Assembly: GCA_009767595.1 (NCBI GenBank)
Contig: VSDK01020320.1
Location: 112,144-176,143 of the forward strand
Length of the DNA stretch: 64,000 bases
Direction of reading: 5' to 3'
Source: Symbiodinium kawagutii
Taxonomy: Eukaryota; Sar; Dinophyceae; Suessiales; Symbiodiniaceae
The stretch's first letter is position 1, and every line of letters starts with the position of its first letter. The notes below the pieces were generated by a model. The model was not told where the DNA came from. It was given only the letters and a program-made list of their open reading frames with translations, and ran no database searches. The translations under genes and the position numbers were made by a program. Shown piece after piece: positions 21,110 through 38,340 of the stretch.

Positions 21110-23696
21110 TCACTTTGCCTTGATAAACTTTGACACCTCTTCATTGTCCGAATACCTGTCAGCAATCGTCAGCATCTCACAGCCATGCAATTTATTGTAG
21201 GACATAGCTGTGCTGATGCCTCCGTCGGGCTTCGTCAGGATCAGTCTGCATCAACTGCATTGCCTCCGAAGCTTGAGATATCTTGACATGTTGAAAGCCA
21301 CGTAATGAAACCACGAGCAGAACATGTGCCCTGGATTGCCCTGGTGCAAATGGCCTCCTGAATCTTGGGATCGGAGAGCGACTGAGCAGCACAAATTCGA
21401 TATTACGAAAGAATGGTGTCCAAGGAAGGACCTAAGAAAGGACCTAAGGAAGGACCTAAGGAAGGACCCTGAAAACATTGAAGGTTCGACACAAACACAC
21501 AAAGAACAACAAACATGGGCTGGGAAAATAACTGGACATGATTAAACTTAGATATTGGCAAGAAGTACAGTAACATTGAGTAACAAATAGATACAAATGT
21601 TCACAGGATCTAAGAGGTCCTTACAATATGATAACTTATTTTGACTCATAACTTGCAAACTCCAAGTTCTGTTTGACTCATTCTGACTCCGTGGTCCATG
21701 CTTCATCTTTGAAACGAGGCTCCTTCAGCAGCTCTGGGCGTGATTGCAAAGCTGCCATCAGCTGGGGTGTCACCCAAGACTGGCAAAGCAACTGGATGAA
21801 GTCATACAGAGATACACAGAGATACATCACAATCAGCACAAATGCACAAGAAAATGATGCTGCAGAGATGTGCAAAGTGTAGCTGCCACACGACCTTGCA
21901 CGTTTTCTAGATTTACTATATTATAGTACATCGACGAAAGCCTTCGATCAATTGCTTGTTCGTTTCTAGGACCAAAAAACTATGTCAGCTCTCTTTACGA
22001 GGCATGTGGTAAGCTGGAGTGCATGGGAAGGATTGAATGCGCCACGGTACCAGACTGTCAAACAATCAGGTACAAAGGGCTGCCTGATCCTGTTTCAACT
22101 TTTCCACTCCCTGCATGGCTTGCTGAACCTGTTCAGACATGTTCGGATGATTTGGACGTTCGGCAAACGATGCTGCTGCATACATCTGCGCATACATCTG
22201 CATAGCATACATCTGCACAGCATACATCTGCATAGCATACATCTGCACAGCATACATCTGCATAGCATACATCTGCATAGCATACATCTGCATAGCATAC
22301 ATCTGCACAGCATACATCTGCATAGCATACATCTGCACAGCATACATCTGCATAGCATACATCTGCACAGCATACATCTGCATAGCATACATCTGCACAG
22401 CATACATCTGCATAGCATACATCTGCACAGCATACATCTGCATAGCATACATCTGCATAGCATACATCTGCACAGCATACATCTGCATAGCATACATCTG
22501 CACAGCATACATCTGCATAGCATACATCTGCACAGCATACATCTGCATAGCATACATCTGCATAGCATACATCTGCACAGCATACATCTGCATAGCATAC
22601 ATCTGCACAGCATACATCTGCATAGCATACATCTGCTTGGACATGGCATTGTAAATGTTTCAAATTGACCGCCTCCGGCATCTGCAAACTCATGCGCTTG
22701 GCATCCTGTTGGCACAATCGCAGAACATATGAAACCCTGTGACCACCCCATTGGCGATGTCAAAGTCCAAACATGACAATCTGAAGGAATTGTGTGTCGC
22801 AAACAAGCCAAGTACAACCATATACACATGTACAGTATACAGATATTAAAACATATTACATAGATATGTATCATCATGGATTGTCATGGCCTCCAATTAC
22901 AAGAACAACCAACAATGAATCAATAGCACGTAATGTCTATTGTACACGTGCCCACATGCTCGACGCATCCTTGCCATTGATGCAAATATATGTTCATTGA
23001 ATTGAATTGAAGTGAATTGAACTAACTTGATACACACACAATTTCATCCCATGCACGACAATGCACCATGTATTGCCGAATCTCATCCGAAGTCCTCTTT
23101 GGAACCAGCGCCCACAATGTAGGGAACCTGCGGGGCGCGTCAAAAAGATGTCTTCACTTCTTTATTACAGATCTAGAGATCAATATATCATATATAATCA
23201 TCGTATATATATATATGTACATAAACATCATACATACTGTATATATCATACATTATCATACACATGTATTGCATGTAGTAGTCTATAGTAGTATAGTGGT
23301 TTCACGGGCCTCGTTCGACTGCTTCTCTGTTTCTCGATCCTTGGCCTTGGGTGCCTGTGTCAAGGTCAGAGTTGGTATGGCACCGAACTGGAACAAGGGA
23401 CTTCAAGGGACTTCTTCATTTCCTGCCTGCGACTTTGAAGATAGGAAACCTTTTTTGAGGCCACCTCCAAATCCATTCGCCTTCCGTCTGGCTTCTTCAG
23501 TCTCTTTTCTCTTCTGCTCACGAGCTGCTAATGCACGCTGCATCATGGCTTCTGCGACTTCATTCTTTTCGTCGATCGTTTCCAACTCGTCAACGTCACG
23601 GGTCTTTTCTCTGCTTCTACTCTCCGTGACTTCACCCTCCTTCGCGTCACATCTGCGCCGTGTTGCCTCAAGTGGAGGCACGTCGTCATCATCCAT
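21110..23696 (-). CDS. STI1-domain co-chaperone-like protein with a QMYA[M/V] repeat region
   Basis: Exon 1 (23427-23696) starts at Met and is charged (RKETEEARRKANGFGGGL), ending GFLSSKSQ at a GC donor. Exon 2 (about 23310-23354, APKAKDRETEKQSNE) and exon 3 (from 23127, VPYIVGAGSKE) follow. Next comes an exon containing the 15-bp repeat (QMYAM/QMYAV) and then VQQAMQGVEKLKQDQ, ending at a GC donor at 22084. The 3' exons read LMAALQSRPELLKEPRFK (about 21708-21766), SLSDPKIQEAICTR (21340-21381), AMQLMQTDPDEAR (21223-21263) and YSDNEEVSKFIKAK with a TGA at 21110-21112 (exon 21110-21155). Joined in phase, these give an STI1-type module (DP.iQ.A.......DP). STI1 modules bind Hsp70/Hsp90 or hydrophobic segments in the cytosol. 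The link between exon 3 and the repeat exon is not resolved. Donors at 21708 and 21223 are GA. Confidence 0.65.
21421..21468. repeat. 12-bp tandem repeat (AAGGACCTAAGG)x4
   Basis: Four near-identical copies, in an intron of the STI1-domain gene. Confidence 0.9.
22179..22635 (-). repeat. Coding minisatellite, 15-bp units in a 30-bp higher-order pattern
   Basis: About 30 tandem 15-bp units (plus strand CATACATCTGCATAG or CATACATCTGCACAG). The two types mostly alternate, forming a 30-bp dimer, with a few doubled or tripled CATAG units. On the minus strand the frame that runs on into ...ERPNHPNMSEQVQQAM encodes QMYAM and QMYAV. All three minus frames and at least one plus frame remain open through the array. 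Confidence 0.9.
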
Positions 23697-24083
23697 CGGT
23701 CTAGTTTGAAAGTGGTGCCCAAACGGAGTCTAAAAAACTTGTGGTCTTGTTACACAGGTACAGCATCACCCATCAGATTGTTGTGCCCGCTTGACTTTGT
23801 TAACACATTGTGACAACAAAATCAGGAAATCGCGGAACATGGCTGCGAGGCCATCCATGGAAATATAGTCTCACTTGCTGCTTGAAACTGAAGCTGTTTC
23901 TGTTGCGGAACAGAAGCTGAGCCTTACTGCTGACATCTGACAGAGCTCTGGGAGCGGACGCATTACTGCGAATGATATTAAATGTGGGTATTCAATGGTA
24001 TTCAATACATTTACTGTGTATATACAGAATTTTCAATACATTTACATCTTTTTACCAAATTTGTGGAAATCTTCCCCGCGGTT

Positions 24084-24496
24084 TCACAACATACTTGCAA
24101 TTTTGCATACTGCGTCCATGGTGACCTGACCTTCCACTGCAGGCCGTTCACTCACATACTTCAATGAAGGCGCACTGTATTTCTCCAACTCATTGCTCAC
24201 AACTAATCGATCCGTGCGCGAAATGTCATGGCAAACCCAATCTGCCAGAGTTTCGCCTTGGCAACTCACCAATCAATTTCGGCACTCACATTAACTTCAT
24301 TCCTCGCTCGCTGGGCGAAGCATTTGGAATTCAGGAACCATTTGAGGTTACGGGGAAGGGTGCGCCCCATTGGACGCACGAAGGCAAATCTTTGTCGCCA
24401 AAATAGTTGAATAAAACAAAAACTTCTACAAGACTTTTCTCTGTCCAGGTCAGTGCCAAAATAGGCCAGCCTGAGCGGTTTGTTGCGTACAAACAT
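24084..24496 (-). CDS. Uncertain coding stretch between the VPS34 and STI1-domain genes
   Basis: A Met at 24496 opens a short frame, NKPLRLAYFGTDL. This recalls the start of methionyl-tRNA formyltransferase (plRi.FfGT). A second frame at 24084-24240 reads KYSAPSLKYVSERPAVEG, similar to the next 'fs..sLk.l' segment. The rest of that enzyme was not found before the STI1-domain gene begins at 23696. It is therefore a truncated copy, a chance resemblance or a different small gene. Confidence 0.3.
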
Positions 24497-24688
24497 CGAC
24501 TTTCAGAAAGCTCTGCTCTATGTCACTATGTCCTCGTAGATATATAAAGGTCTACGATTCCCGATTTATAGCGCAATATTGTCATAATCGTTGCACATAT
24601 TAGACATTAATCTAAATAACAAACATGTATACACTGTATATGAACCGACTAATTGATCTATATCAAGCCAATGACACTTCTCCTCTGC

Positions 24689-28695
<4,007 letters not shown>

Positions 28696-28739
28696 CTTGA
28701 ACTTATTATGCAAATTTGTTTCACTTTCGCTCATGATGA

Positions 28740-31700
28740 ATCTTGAACCTGTCGCTCCTCTGGAATTGGTGTCCTCATACGCAAAAACAACCTCACCATT
28801 TCAAAGGACAAACACGTCCTCAACGACACCAACACGCACCACACGTCCTTCATCTGCAAGATGTCTCCTGTAGCAATGAAGTGCACCACTAAGCCTCTGG
28901 CTGGAGCTACTGCAGAATTGGCAACGAAACACCTAAGTTTTTGTCATCAAGAGGGTCTCTTCGTAGATTTCGAAGTGGCTTCAAAATGCTTCAAATGCTC
29001 TGTTTCTTCGCTTGTTGGTCGGGGATTGTTGCTGGAATTTGCGCGTTGTGTTTTTGCTCTCCGTTGTCTTCTTGGTCTTGACCATTCATTGCTTTATCAT
29101 GTTGCATCGCTACAGTACTTCCAGGGAGAGAGGGTTCTGCGATCATGTCAGAATTATAGCTGAATTTCCCACCGATACTTGCAATATCTTGCAATTGTCC
29201 CGCAATACAAATGGAAGCACAGTAAATGTAGATAGATAATGATAAATAATAGATACATATAGATACATATTTCGAGGACTGTTTTCTGCTCACTTTGTAG
29301 AATTGTAGAATGTTGTAGACAACTCTTCTACAGTTCAGGCCTTTCCAACGGGCACCTCTTTCCTAATGAAACTCTGTTGAAAGCTGCCTGCATGGTACAG
29401 CGCTGAGGCCAGAACCGCTTGCTTTCCAAAACCCCCAGGGGCAAAGTAGGCTCCACTGGTAGAGGTGTACCACCAGCATCCAGCACAGTCAATTCCTCCA
29501 AAGGAACTCCGAAAAAAGAAGAACCTAGTGACCTAGTGAACTTAGCTTATCCTGAAGAACTTCGCTGGACAGACTTCAGTACCATTTCATCCACCTATTT
29601 CTGATGGTTGTTTTCGCAACAACTTGGGTAATGATTTGAAGTGCCGACCAAGGACAGGTTGAGAAAGGATGCAAGGGCCAATTAAAGTTCTGAACAAGGC
29701 AAAAACAATGTGCGTGATGTGCTACATCCAAAGCATTCCAAAACGTTTACGCAATGCTCAAAAGAGTCCTGATTCCCATATTGCTGCATACTTGGGTCAG
29801 CTTTCCACTCCTCAAAGTTTGACATCGTGATCTGTGAAGACTCAGATCTGTGGGCTCACTCTCATCTCCGTCATTGGATGCCTCTCTGATTCGCTCACGA
29901 GTCCTCCAGGATAGCGTCTTCTTTCGTCAAGTTGCTTTTGCGAAAGCAACACGCGCAGCATCTCAGGAAGTGTTGATGCTGAACATGCAAAGGCAAGCAA
30001 GTGCAAACATGTACGGATTGCAAACAATTGCGAACAAGTGTGATCTCTCATGTGGCCCCTGCTGCCCACAATTGTCACTGCCAGTCATGTCCGCATCTGA
30101 CCGACTGTGCAATGGTAATGCCTGCGACTTTCCACTTCTCGAGATTCTTCTTGCGAGGCTCGCCTGCGGCCAAATCCGTTTCCAAAAGTTGGAAATTCCG
30201 TGTCCGAAATGATACGCAAAATTCCGCAAAGATGATCTCAGCATTTGGACAATTTCAAACAGACTGCACTGTGTAGTTCTGGCATGGGCCTGGAAAGGTC
30301 GCTTGCAGAACCACCCAGACTACCAGAAGGTATCCTTTCCTTGGAATGGTTTGAGACCGATGAAGATCGTACTTGGCTGGCAAATGTTGGCAGCATAGTC
30401 GGTGCTGTTTGAAGACTTGCTACTCTTTCGCTTGTGGCAAGGGAATAATTATTAGATATCATTGGCACTTCATCGAGCCTTGATTTACTCTTACACTAGT
30501 GCAATCTCATGAATCGTGGGTACACGCGGGCCAGAATGGGCAGGAACAACGACTTGTGAATACAATTCTTTTGAAGCTTCCTTATGCTGCCTTTCCAAAT
30601 ATCGATCTATACCAATAACATCCAATAACTTCAGTGTACTTAGATACTTCAATCTTATTCCTGAACTCTGATGAACTCGGAGTGGTGTGAAACCCATTTT
30701 CACCCAAGAGTCTCTGGGCGGGCTTCCTGGTCCACAGTCTGCGACGTCTTCAGCAAAGAGGACCCTGCCAAAAGTGGTGACATGACGGCAACAACTTGAT
30801 GTGACAGTCCTGCTCTTCTGACAAAAAACATGGAGCATTCTCAAACTGAATGAATTTGAATGAATCATGAACGAGTCATTAATGATTTTCACATTATCCT
30901 TAAATAAAAAGATTAGAAAGGAATCCTAAAGGAACTCTCTGAATGTACTCCAGACCAAGCTTGAGTCACAAACTGCTTTCTGGTTTTTGCTGGCTCCTTG
31001 CGACAGAATGCCCACCGCACACTTCTACACAGTCGCATAAGTTGCGGCTTCAAAAATGCACCAAGTATCTCGAAACAGTAAAGTATTGCAGTATGAGTGT
31101 CGCTGGCTTGAGATGTAATTTGATCAGGCAACAACATCTAAGCCACCAGTACCAAACTGAGCCCTAATATTTTTGAGTGCTCATTCGAGAAGGGTTCCCA
31201 AGGTATTCAAAACCTCTTTGGCAAAGCAATGAGCTTTCTCTTGTTTTTCCTTTGGCCCTGGCAATGCTTCTTCCTAGGAAGATTTATCTCGTGCCAAGGG
31301 ACTTAGCTCCGAGGACAACTACAAGGGCCAAACTGCAGAGTGTAGTTCGATCCCTGTTGATGTGCTGCGAGGGCTCGCAATTCTAAACACTTTTACTCAC
31401 TTTTACACTGCTTTTACTTTCTATCACTCTGAGTCACTCTGAGTCACTCGGCTGCCATTTTCGACAGTCATTCCGCTGGATTAGAAACTCTGAACCACTC
31501 CTCCAGTGTCTCCATTGACCTCGCGGCATGCAGAGGAAAAAGGCACACTGAGGAATTGAGGCCACTGAAACTTGCGCTCTCCAATGCTCTTGAAAAAATA
31601 TGAAAACATGATATTATGTGTGTGTATATGCAACTATATGCAATTATATGATATGCATATGCACATGATTGCACATGCATAGTGTTGCGAAACACGGTAT

Positions 31701-31820
31701 CCGAATGAATCTCGCCTGGGGGACGACTCCTCTTCCTGGGTTGGATCTGTGCTGGCCACGCTAGCCCGTCCAACATCTGTGGTACCAACCTCGAGCAGGG
31801 ATATACTACGAATAGCAAAC
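28740..31820 (-). CDS. Unidentified minus-strand coding stretches
   Basis: Exon-like frames were seen at about 28990-29120 (Gln/Asn-rich, MNGQDQEDNGEQKHN), 29333-29520 (GVPLEELTVLDAGGTPLPVE), 29860-29990 (MLRVLLSQKQLDERRRYPGG), 30240-30460 (Ser-rich), 30491-30800 (DSWVKMGFTPLRVHQSSG and YLERQHKEASKELYSQ), 30940-31110 (LCRSVRWAFCRKEPAKTRK), 31468-31560 and 31680-31800 (ASVASTDPTQEEESSPRRDS). Some could be N-terminal exons of VPS34, but I could not align any to its C2 or helical domains. No other family was recognised. Confidence 0.4.
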
Positions 31821-31998
31821 AACAAACAGAAGAAGTAACTGAATCAAATAAAGAATTTCAAAAAGTACGTATATATCAACTTTACAGAATATACAGCAAA
31901 CATTTGCAAACTAACAGTTTGATAATGATTCAATAATACAGAATATATTTCCATGTGTCAAGAAATTGTACACACCGTTCATTTTCCTTGCCTCTTCA

Positions 31999-32829
31999 TC
32001 AGCTTGTCTCAGTGCCTATCAAACGCGTGGTAGCATCAAAGCAAGTAAATACTGCAAGGAAAACATGGCACATCTGTCCAATTTGATGACGCCTGCTCTG
32101 CTCGCCGCTCCTTCCTTCCAAAGACAACAACATTGGCAGCACAAACAGAAAGGGTGTCCGAACCAAATCCATTAGTAACATCACGAGGGCAACAGAAGAT
32201 TCCGAATTGAAACATTGAAAACTCTTAAGGCCAAGAGCTGTCCTCTCTTGCAAAATCGAGAGCTGCTTTCGTAAAGCCTTGACTTGCAATCGCGATTGTG
32301 CTTTGATTGTGACTGCCAGCCTGTATGAGGGCATCAGTTGTGAGTACTCGGTTTGTCCATCCATTTTCCATTGCATGGGAGCCCAACAGCACAGCGAGCG
32401 GTATGACCCCCGGAAGCAGCGGCGACAGCCCTGCAAGCATGCATCAAACACCGTTGCGAGGATCCAATACACATTCCAAACATGAAATTAACTGAAGTGT
32501 TGCACTGCTTGAAGGAATGACCAGGTTTCTGACTTGGAAACCATGCGCACTTGAAAGGAAAGACGCCTCCTAAGCTCATCAGAGATTCTTATTATGTTCA
32601 AGTGTAATGCAAGATAACCGAAATCCATATCAATCCATGACATCAAGGCGCGTGGGCGCAACAGAACACACTCGTACACCCTCTGTATCTCATAACTATT
32701 TTGAGGACACAAAAGCAGCAACATTACTTTATCCTTGCTTTGAATAGCTTTCAAGATACTATTATGCGTGACTGCAGGGATGCAATTACAAAGGAGACAC
32801 AGAACAGAATCAAAATCGCCGAATGGCAT
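31999..32829 (-). CDS. Unidentified protein exons
   Basis: The frame 32488-32760 is strongly protein-like (KVMLLLLCPQNSYEIQRVYE, then WIDMDFGYLALHLNIIRIS) and ends in a TAA at 32488 if not spliced. The frame at 32225-32440 is hydrophobic and then polar (SPLLPGVIPLAVLLGSHAME). An overlapping frame there (KAQSRLQVKALRKQLSILQE) suggests coiled coil, so the true exon frame is unresolved. Function unknown. Confidence 0.45.
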
Positions 32830-32899
32830 GCAATGTCCCTGGTGAATTTACACTGCAATAGGTGCAAGGTTGTGAGTGAGCCTGGAGGTAGATCGGCCG

Positions 32900-35090
32900 A
32901 CGATAGTAGAGGTAGATAGACATAGATCTAGATAAAGATGATAAGGAGATAGATATCTAGATAGAGACATGGATAGGCAAAAGGATTGATAGATGGACCA
33001 AGATGGGGTGTGTAGTCTGTAGGTGGATAGATAATACAAACGTTTGATGTAAAAGTACAATAGTTTTATCAGAGTTTAAGGTGCCTAAGGGTTCGACGCC
33101 CTCGGTACGATCACAAGGTTTCAGTACTACAGTTTCAGTGTTCGCAAGGGCGCGCACATCTGTATATACACGTTTCAGCACGGCAGATTTCAATGTGATT
33201 AAAGGCGTGCACATCCCGCTACGAACGTTTAGGCACAGTAGTTGCGCCTCTGTGGAGGCATATCCAGGTACAAAATGGTACTGTATACAGATTACAGATG
33301 TATAGAGTTATAGAGTATATAACAATTTGTATAAATGTTTAGGCAAGGCAATTTTGCGTCGCCAAAGGGAAAACACGTGCAGGTACTCAATGCAGGTCAA
33401 TCCTTTGTCATTTCCTTCCCTCTTCATCCGCGGTCGTTTAGTGTTTACCGCAAGCACATCTTAGAGAAGAAGACAAAGGGAGAAAAGATGAGAAAGGAAA
33501 AGAAGTTGTGGGTGTCTTCTTCAGGTGTTTCTTCATCCCTTCAAACATGATGGCACAGTGCTGGGCTTCCCGCTGGTTTGCGATCTGTGCTACTGCCTAC
33601 CAGTTTTCAAGCCATGCTGCACTACGCAACTTATTTCCACGTCTGTATCTTCAAAACTGCAGCACATGAAGACTCAGAACCTTCTCGCAAAATTCCTTGT
33701 TGTATTGCCTGCAAAGAATCATATGACAGCGTGATTTCGGAGAGGTGTGGTGTCCGGCAGCAAGAAGAAATAAGAGTCTGCTGCTGGCAAGTCTGATCTC
33801 ATCAAACATAACATGACAAAATCTGCAAAGTGGCAATGCTCCAAGAGTGTACATCAGAGGTGGCAAATGGTGGTAAGACCTTCAGATCTCCTTGGCATCT
33901 TCTGACAGCCTTCCGTTGTATTCACTCCGCATCAATGCATATAGGAAGCGAATCCGCACTTCCTGGTACCTGAACAAGTGGTAAACGTGGAACCGCAGGC
34001 AAGCTTGCCTTGCTCTGATGCATCCAGGAATGCATCCATTGTGCGACAATGACACCATTCCACACTCTTTCAGACAGTATGCCCGCGTGATGAGGAAATG
34101 CCATGTTACTACAAGTGGATCTTCATCTTGTCCTTCCTAAAAGCTAGCCACCCAATTCAACCACTTGCATTTGCAGCTGTCAAGTGTCAATGCTGGACTT
34201 TTCTCACTTCTCGCCATCCATTCGCATAATTTCTGGTGAGACAATGTTCCTGTCTTTTTGTGGTGGGATCAGGATTTTGGTAGGCAATACCACATTGTGT
34301 AATCATCAGAATGCTCTGCAACACATCCTGCGCGCATGAAATTCTGCCAATTTTCATCTGTGAACGTATTCTAAGCTCTATTTCTAGGTGCTCCTTAGCA
34401 TCACAGCTCGGCCCTCGAGAAGCGTTCCTCCCAATCCTCGGCCTGGCCATGCTTACTGGTCAGCCAATGCTTATGGTGTCCGATTCAAAAAGAGCCCAAG
34501 GCTTGGCCCAAGGGAATCCAAGGAGCCTTCTCAAAGCGTCCTTGTTGGTCACGAGATTGTGTATCTCTCCGTGGACTCCTCGTGCTAAAGACACTAGTTC
34601 TTTGATGCCCATGCCAATCTCAATGTCTAACCTCGTCTAACCCCGTCTGTCCACGTCTGTCCTGCGTCTTTTGGCAAAGCGCCCTTTACTTTCGTATCTT
34701 CGATCTCCGAACCTTTTCCGATTCTCATATCTTCTTGGACCTCATCACTCATGTCACTTCTCCCAGTGGCGTTGTGAACATGGCTTGGTTTCTTAACTTT
34801 AACGGCCTCAAAAACAGCCCTGAAACATGCGAGAACCTTTGAGAAGGGACACCTCTTCTACGGTATCTTCATCCTCATTCCAGATCCCTTGTTAGAGCCA
34901 GGGCTGTACAAAACATTACAAAACAGTGAACACTGCGCAGAAAACAATAAAACAAACAATGAACAAAGGGAAAACATGCAAACATCGACATGCAACTGCA
35001 GTGCAAGACCTCGAACAAATGCCCGTCTACTTGCGCAGTGTGGGCGCATCTGTATTCTCTCTCTCTCTCCCTCTCTCCGTTTTCCGTTTC
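32900..35090. other. No confident gene
   Basis: Scattered open frames only, for example minus 33651-33866. Short GATA-type repeats occur at 32910-33000. Confidence 0.4.
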
Positions 35091-35160
35091 TTTTTTCTTT
35101 TCAAGGCTTCTCTTTCCTCTCACTTTTCCCTTCTTTTTTTCTTTCTCTCACTCCAAGGCT
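35040..35160. repeat. Polypyrimidine (CT-rich) tract
   Basis: CTCTCTCTCTCC followed by TTTC/TTCTTTT runs on the plus strand. Overlapping open frames here are artefacts of low complexity. Confidence 0.8.
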
Positions 35161-35259
35161 CCGGCCACCGCTAGGGCTTGCTGAACTGAGCGAAAATATG
35201 CAAATGAAAAACAATGAAACTCTTGTGAGTCTAAAGAAATGATGACACTGAACCACACT

Positions 35260-35800
35260 GAACCTCCCCGATCCAACCTCTTCTTTGGCTCCAGCCAGCT
35301 CAGGGATCGGGCCTCTGAAAATTTTCCCACCACCCAGTTGCACTTTGGACAAGCAACTTAAGCAAACCATAGCAGCCGCAAATATCGCAACGCAACGATA
35401 AGCAAAGCCACAGAACACATGGGGCATTCCTCCGCATTTTCCTATGAAAGGATGTCAGGGTCTGTTCCTCTGGTAGTTGCAAGTTTTGCAGATATTTTCA
35501 AGTGAGCGACTTGCGTACTTTGAGCTTCTCAACTTCCAAACGCATGCTGGCACGTTTTGATCAGAAGACTCAGCCTGCTCGCTGTACGGCCATTCTTCCA
35601 TCCACTCTTCGTACCTTGGAAATGCGCCGGTTCGTTCTGATCATTTTTGGGATCTCCACTTTCGACACTCTCCAGGTTCAAGTGCTTGGAGCGTCACTCC
35701 TTCAGTTTCGCACCAACCTTTTTGCAAAAGTTTGCCTCGAAGTGCTAAACACCGCTGGAGTAAGCGAAAGCAAGGGATCTGCTATGCTCTGCTGAGTAGC
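35260..35800 (-). CDS. Unidentified basic coding stretches
   Basis: Frames at about 35500-35560 (KRASMRLEVEKLKVRKSLT), 35590-35690 (KMIRTNRRISKVRRVDGRMA, ending at a GC donor) and 35700-35800 (TPAVFSTSRQTFAKRLV) are basic and helical, with plausible splice signals. A frame at 35260-35420 reads GKIFRGPIPELAGAKEE. No family was recognised. Confidence 0.4.
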
Positions 35801-35809
35801 AAAGGCAAA

Positions 35810-37640
35810 TGCTCCATCCTACACTGGGCCGTGCACATCGCTAACACCCACGAGATCGTCAAGGTCTAAACCTTCGTCCGAACGTTATGGAACAGGATTG
35901 AGCGATGCACCAACGTATCTGTAGTGTACCTCCTCTTACGCAGTCAAAATATGTCAAAATCATCCAATTTCATAATCCAGTATGAGCGGACGGTTCCCTC
36001 CAAGACTACCTGCCATTGACCACGATTCTACTTGATTTATATATTCTGATTACATCACAAACCATTCACCATGCAGTGCAAATCAGTGCAGTGTCTTTGA
36101 CGACATGTTCGCGCGAGAATGTAAGCCGTTTTGGCCTAGCCATAGTCCACCCACAGAGAGAGAGGGAGAGCAACGTTCCCGAGCTTTGGCTCCGCTCTGG
36201 CACGCAATGGCAGTAGATACATCACGAAGCGCCGACTAAACTGTTTGATCCGTCTGGACAAACAATAGAGGCATGGGACATTCTGGTCCGTGGCTGAGTC
36301 GCTTTAGACCCGGCTCATCTTGATGCAACGCGTGTCCTCCTGAGGGAGCTCAAGTCCTTCTGTCGACTGCGTCTCAACTACAGTCCTGGTGGCAGTGTTT
36401 AGAGACCTACACTCTTGCATCGCTTAAGACCTTTCAATGCTTTTGAGATACGCCGATGACTCTGGAAATGGCAGCCATTCCGTTCAATTGAAAAGGAGCC
36501 GCAATCATGCAAGAGATGCAATACAAAAAACGACAAATACCATTTCCATCTCCATGTGCGAGAATTGAAATTGCATGAGCAATTCATATGCACCATAGTA
36601 GCGCATACGCATCATAGTATGCAGATCAGTTCGATAGACATCACAACAAGCACCCCCATTGTCAATGCCGTGTACACTCGAAGTTCATGAGCAACAGTTG
36701 CATACACCCGGGACTCCTGGAATCAGCACTGGTGTGTTCTGAGACCACAGTGAATAGCCATCACAGTTTCGATATCTGTGATCAGCCTCCTGGCATGGCA
36801 AGTCAGCAATGTTGATCTAAACGGCAGTTCTGACCAAAGCCCATCTGTCAATGTGCACAAAGTCACCCTTTGATTGGGCCGGAAGCCTTGTCAGATCTTG
36901 CTGCAGAGTTTTTCAGAGTGAAAGCCATAAAGAATGTTGGAAACACCTCAAAGCACGCAGTGAAATCACAGCCAAGTACTTCTAAGTCCGCTACAGCTGT
37001 CTGCTTTGCTCAGTGCTTGGGACTGTGACACAACCCGTCAGAGACAGGGAACACTCCAAATGGCAAGCTTTTAGGGAACCGCTCCGCATACTTGACATTT
37101 AAGCCTAGGTAAACCACCTTTAGATCCTTCAGGAGCAAACACTTCTTAGATCCTGGACAAATTGAATCACTTTGAACTGCTAAGTGATAAACATAATACA
37201 TATACATATATATCAAAGTAATATACATAATATACAGTATGTACATATAAATAAATAAGTAAATGAATAAATAAATATATATTATACATATATATGTATA
37301 TGTATCAATTTCAATCAATTGCAATACTAAAACTATTCAATCCCCTGTCATTGAGAATTGGGCTGCTACATGATGATGCTGCACAAGAAGACTCTCGATG
37401 GTTGTCACTCATTGGTATAACGAGCCCTCCAATCAGGTCCGTATACACTTCACCTCTTCAATTCAATTCGTCCGTGCGATGACAATTTCTGCCGAGTAGA
37501 TATAATCATACGTCCCTTCTGCGAAGCTTCCGAGAAAGAAACCCTTCCGCGAAGTTTCCGTGGCTCGAAGCATTCAAACATCTTAAATAGTAATGTCCAG
37601 TGGAATACATGGCAACTTTGCTTAGTGCCTGAAAGAACAC
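35810..37640. other. No confident gene; AT repeat near 37240-37300
   Basis: Low coding quality on both strands. (TAAA)n/(TA)n runs are present at about 37240-37300. Confidence 0.45.
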
Positions 37641-38340
37641 ATCAAATCTTGAATATATAAGTAAACATGTAGAGATCATGATATAAATCATTTGAAATCC
37701 ATGCAAAGGGGTCCGGGAGCTGTTCAAGCCCTTGGTGTGGGCGGACGTGTAGCGCTGACTGATGACCTGACCTCCTTGAAGCTGCGACAGTGGCGTCTTG
37801 CATCTTCTCTAAGCAAGGCAGCTCAGCTATTGCAAGGCATTGCAAGGCCAATGCAGCAAGTTCTAAGGCTTGCACGCAAGCTGCAACCTGAATGGGTGTG
37901 CCACTAATGCCCATCAACCTCGGCCAAACATGTCTATCTTGTGAGCTGGTTCGTGCGCATCAGTTTTGCATTCAAACTTATGAAGCGGCTCTGGTGGATG
38001 CATGGGGACGCATTTTCAGGGACCCTCAAGAAGTACACTGAAGGGAGGTCCCCTCAATGGGGGTTCCTGACAATGTCTCACTTCTGCCAAATTTTGCTCA
38101 AACACGAGATTCCGCAGTGGAAAAGGAATTCACCAAAATAGTTTGGATGCCTCCCAGGAGAAAACATGCTGGGTGATGCTGCGTGCACAAACGCTCTAAA
38201 CAGCATTGCCAACGTGCATCAACTTGACAACGAGCGAAGCAGTCCCAACTCTGAGAATCAATGACCATGGAAGATTCCAGCAGCAAAGATTCCAACCATT
38301 GGTGAAGTAACACCGGATTGGGAATTCGCACACACACCAA
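37640..38340. CDS. Coding-like stretches, strand uncertain
   Basis: The minus frame 38098-38340 (LHQWLESLLLESSMVIDSQS) looks coding. Around 37692-37907 both strands carry good frames: minus is Ala-rich (AACVQALELAALALQCLAIA) and plus is Leu/Arg-rich (SLSKAAQLLQGIARPMQQVL). The array trend favours minus. Confidence 0.35.

Noticed and set aside
21982..22877. 228-aa plus and 260-aa/194-aa minus frames through the minisatellite
   Set aside because: The 15-bp unit keeps several frames open. Only the QMYA frame continues into protein-like sequence.
33080..33110. tRNA T-arm-like GGGTTCGACGCCC
   Set aside because: No matching acceptor, D or anticodon arms upstream.
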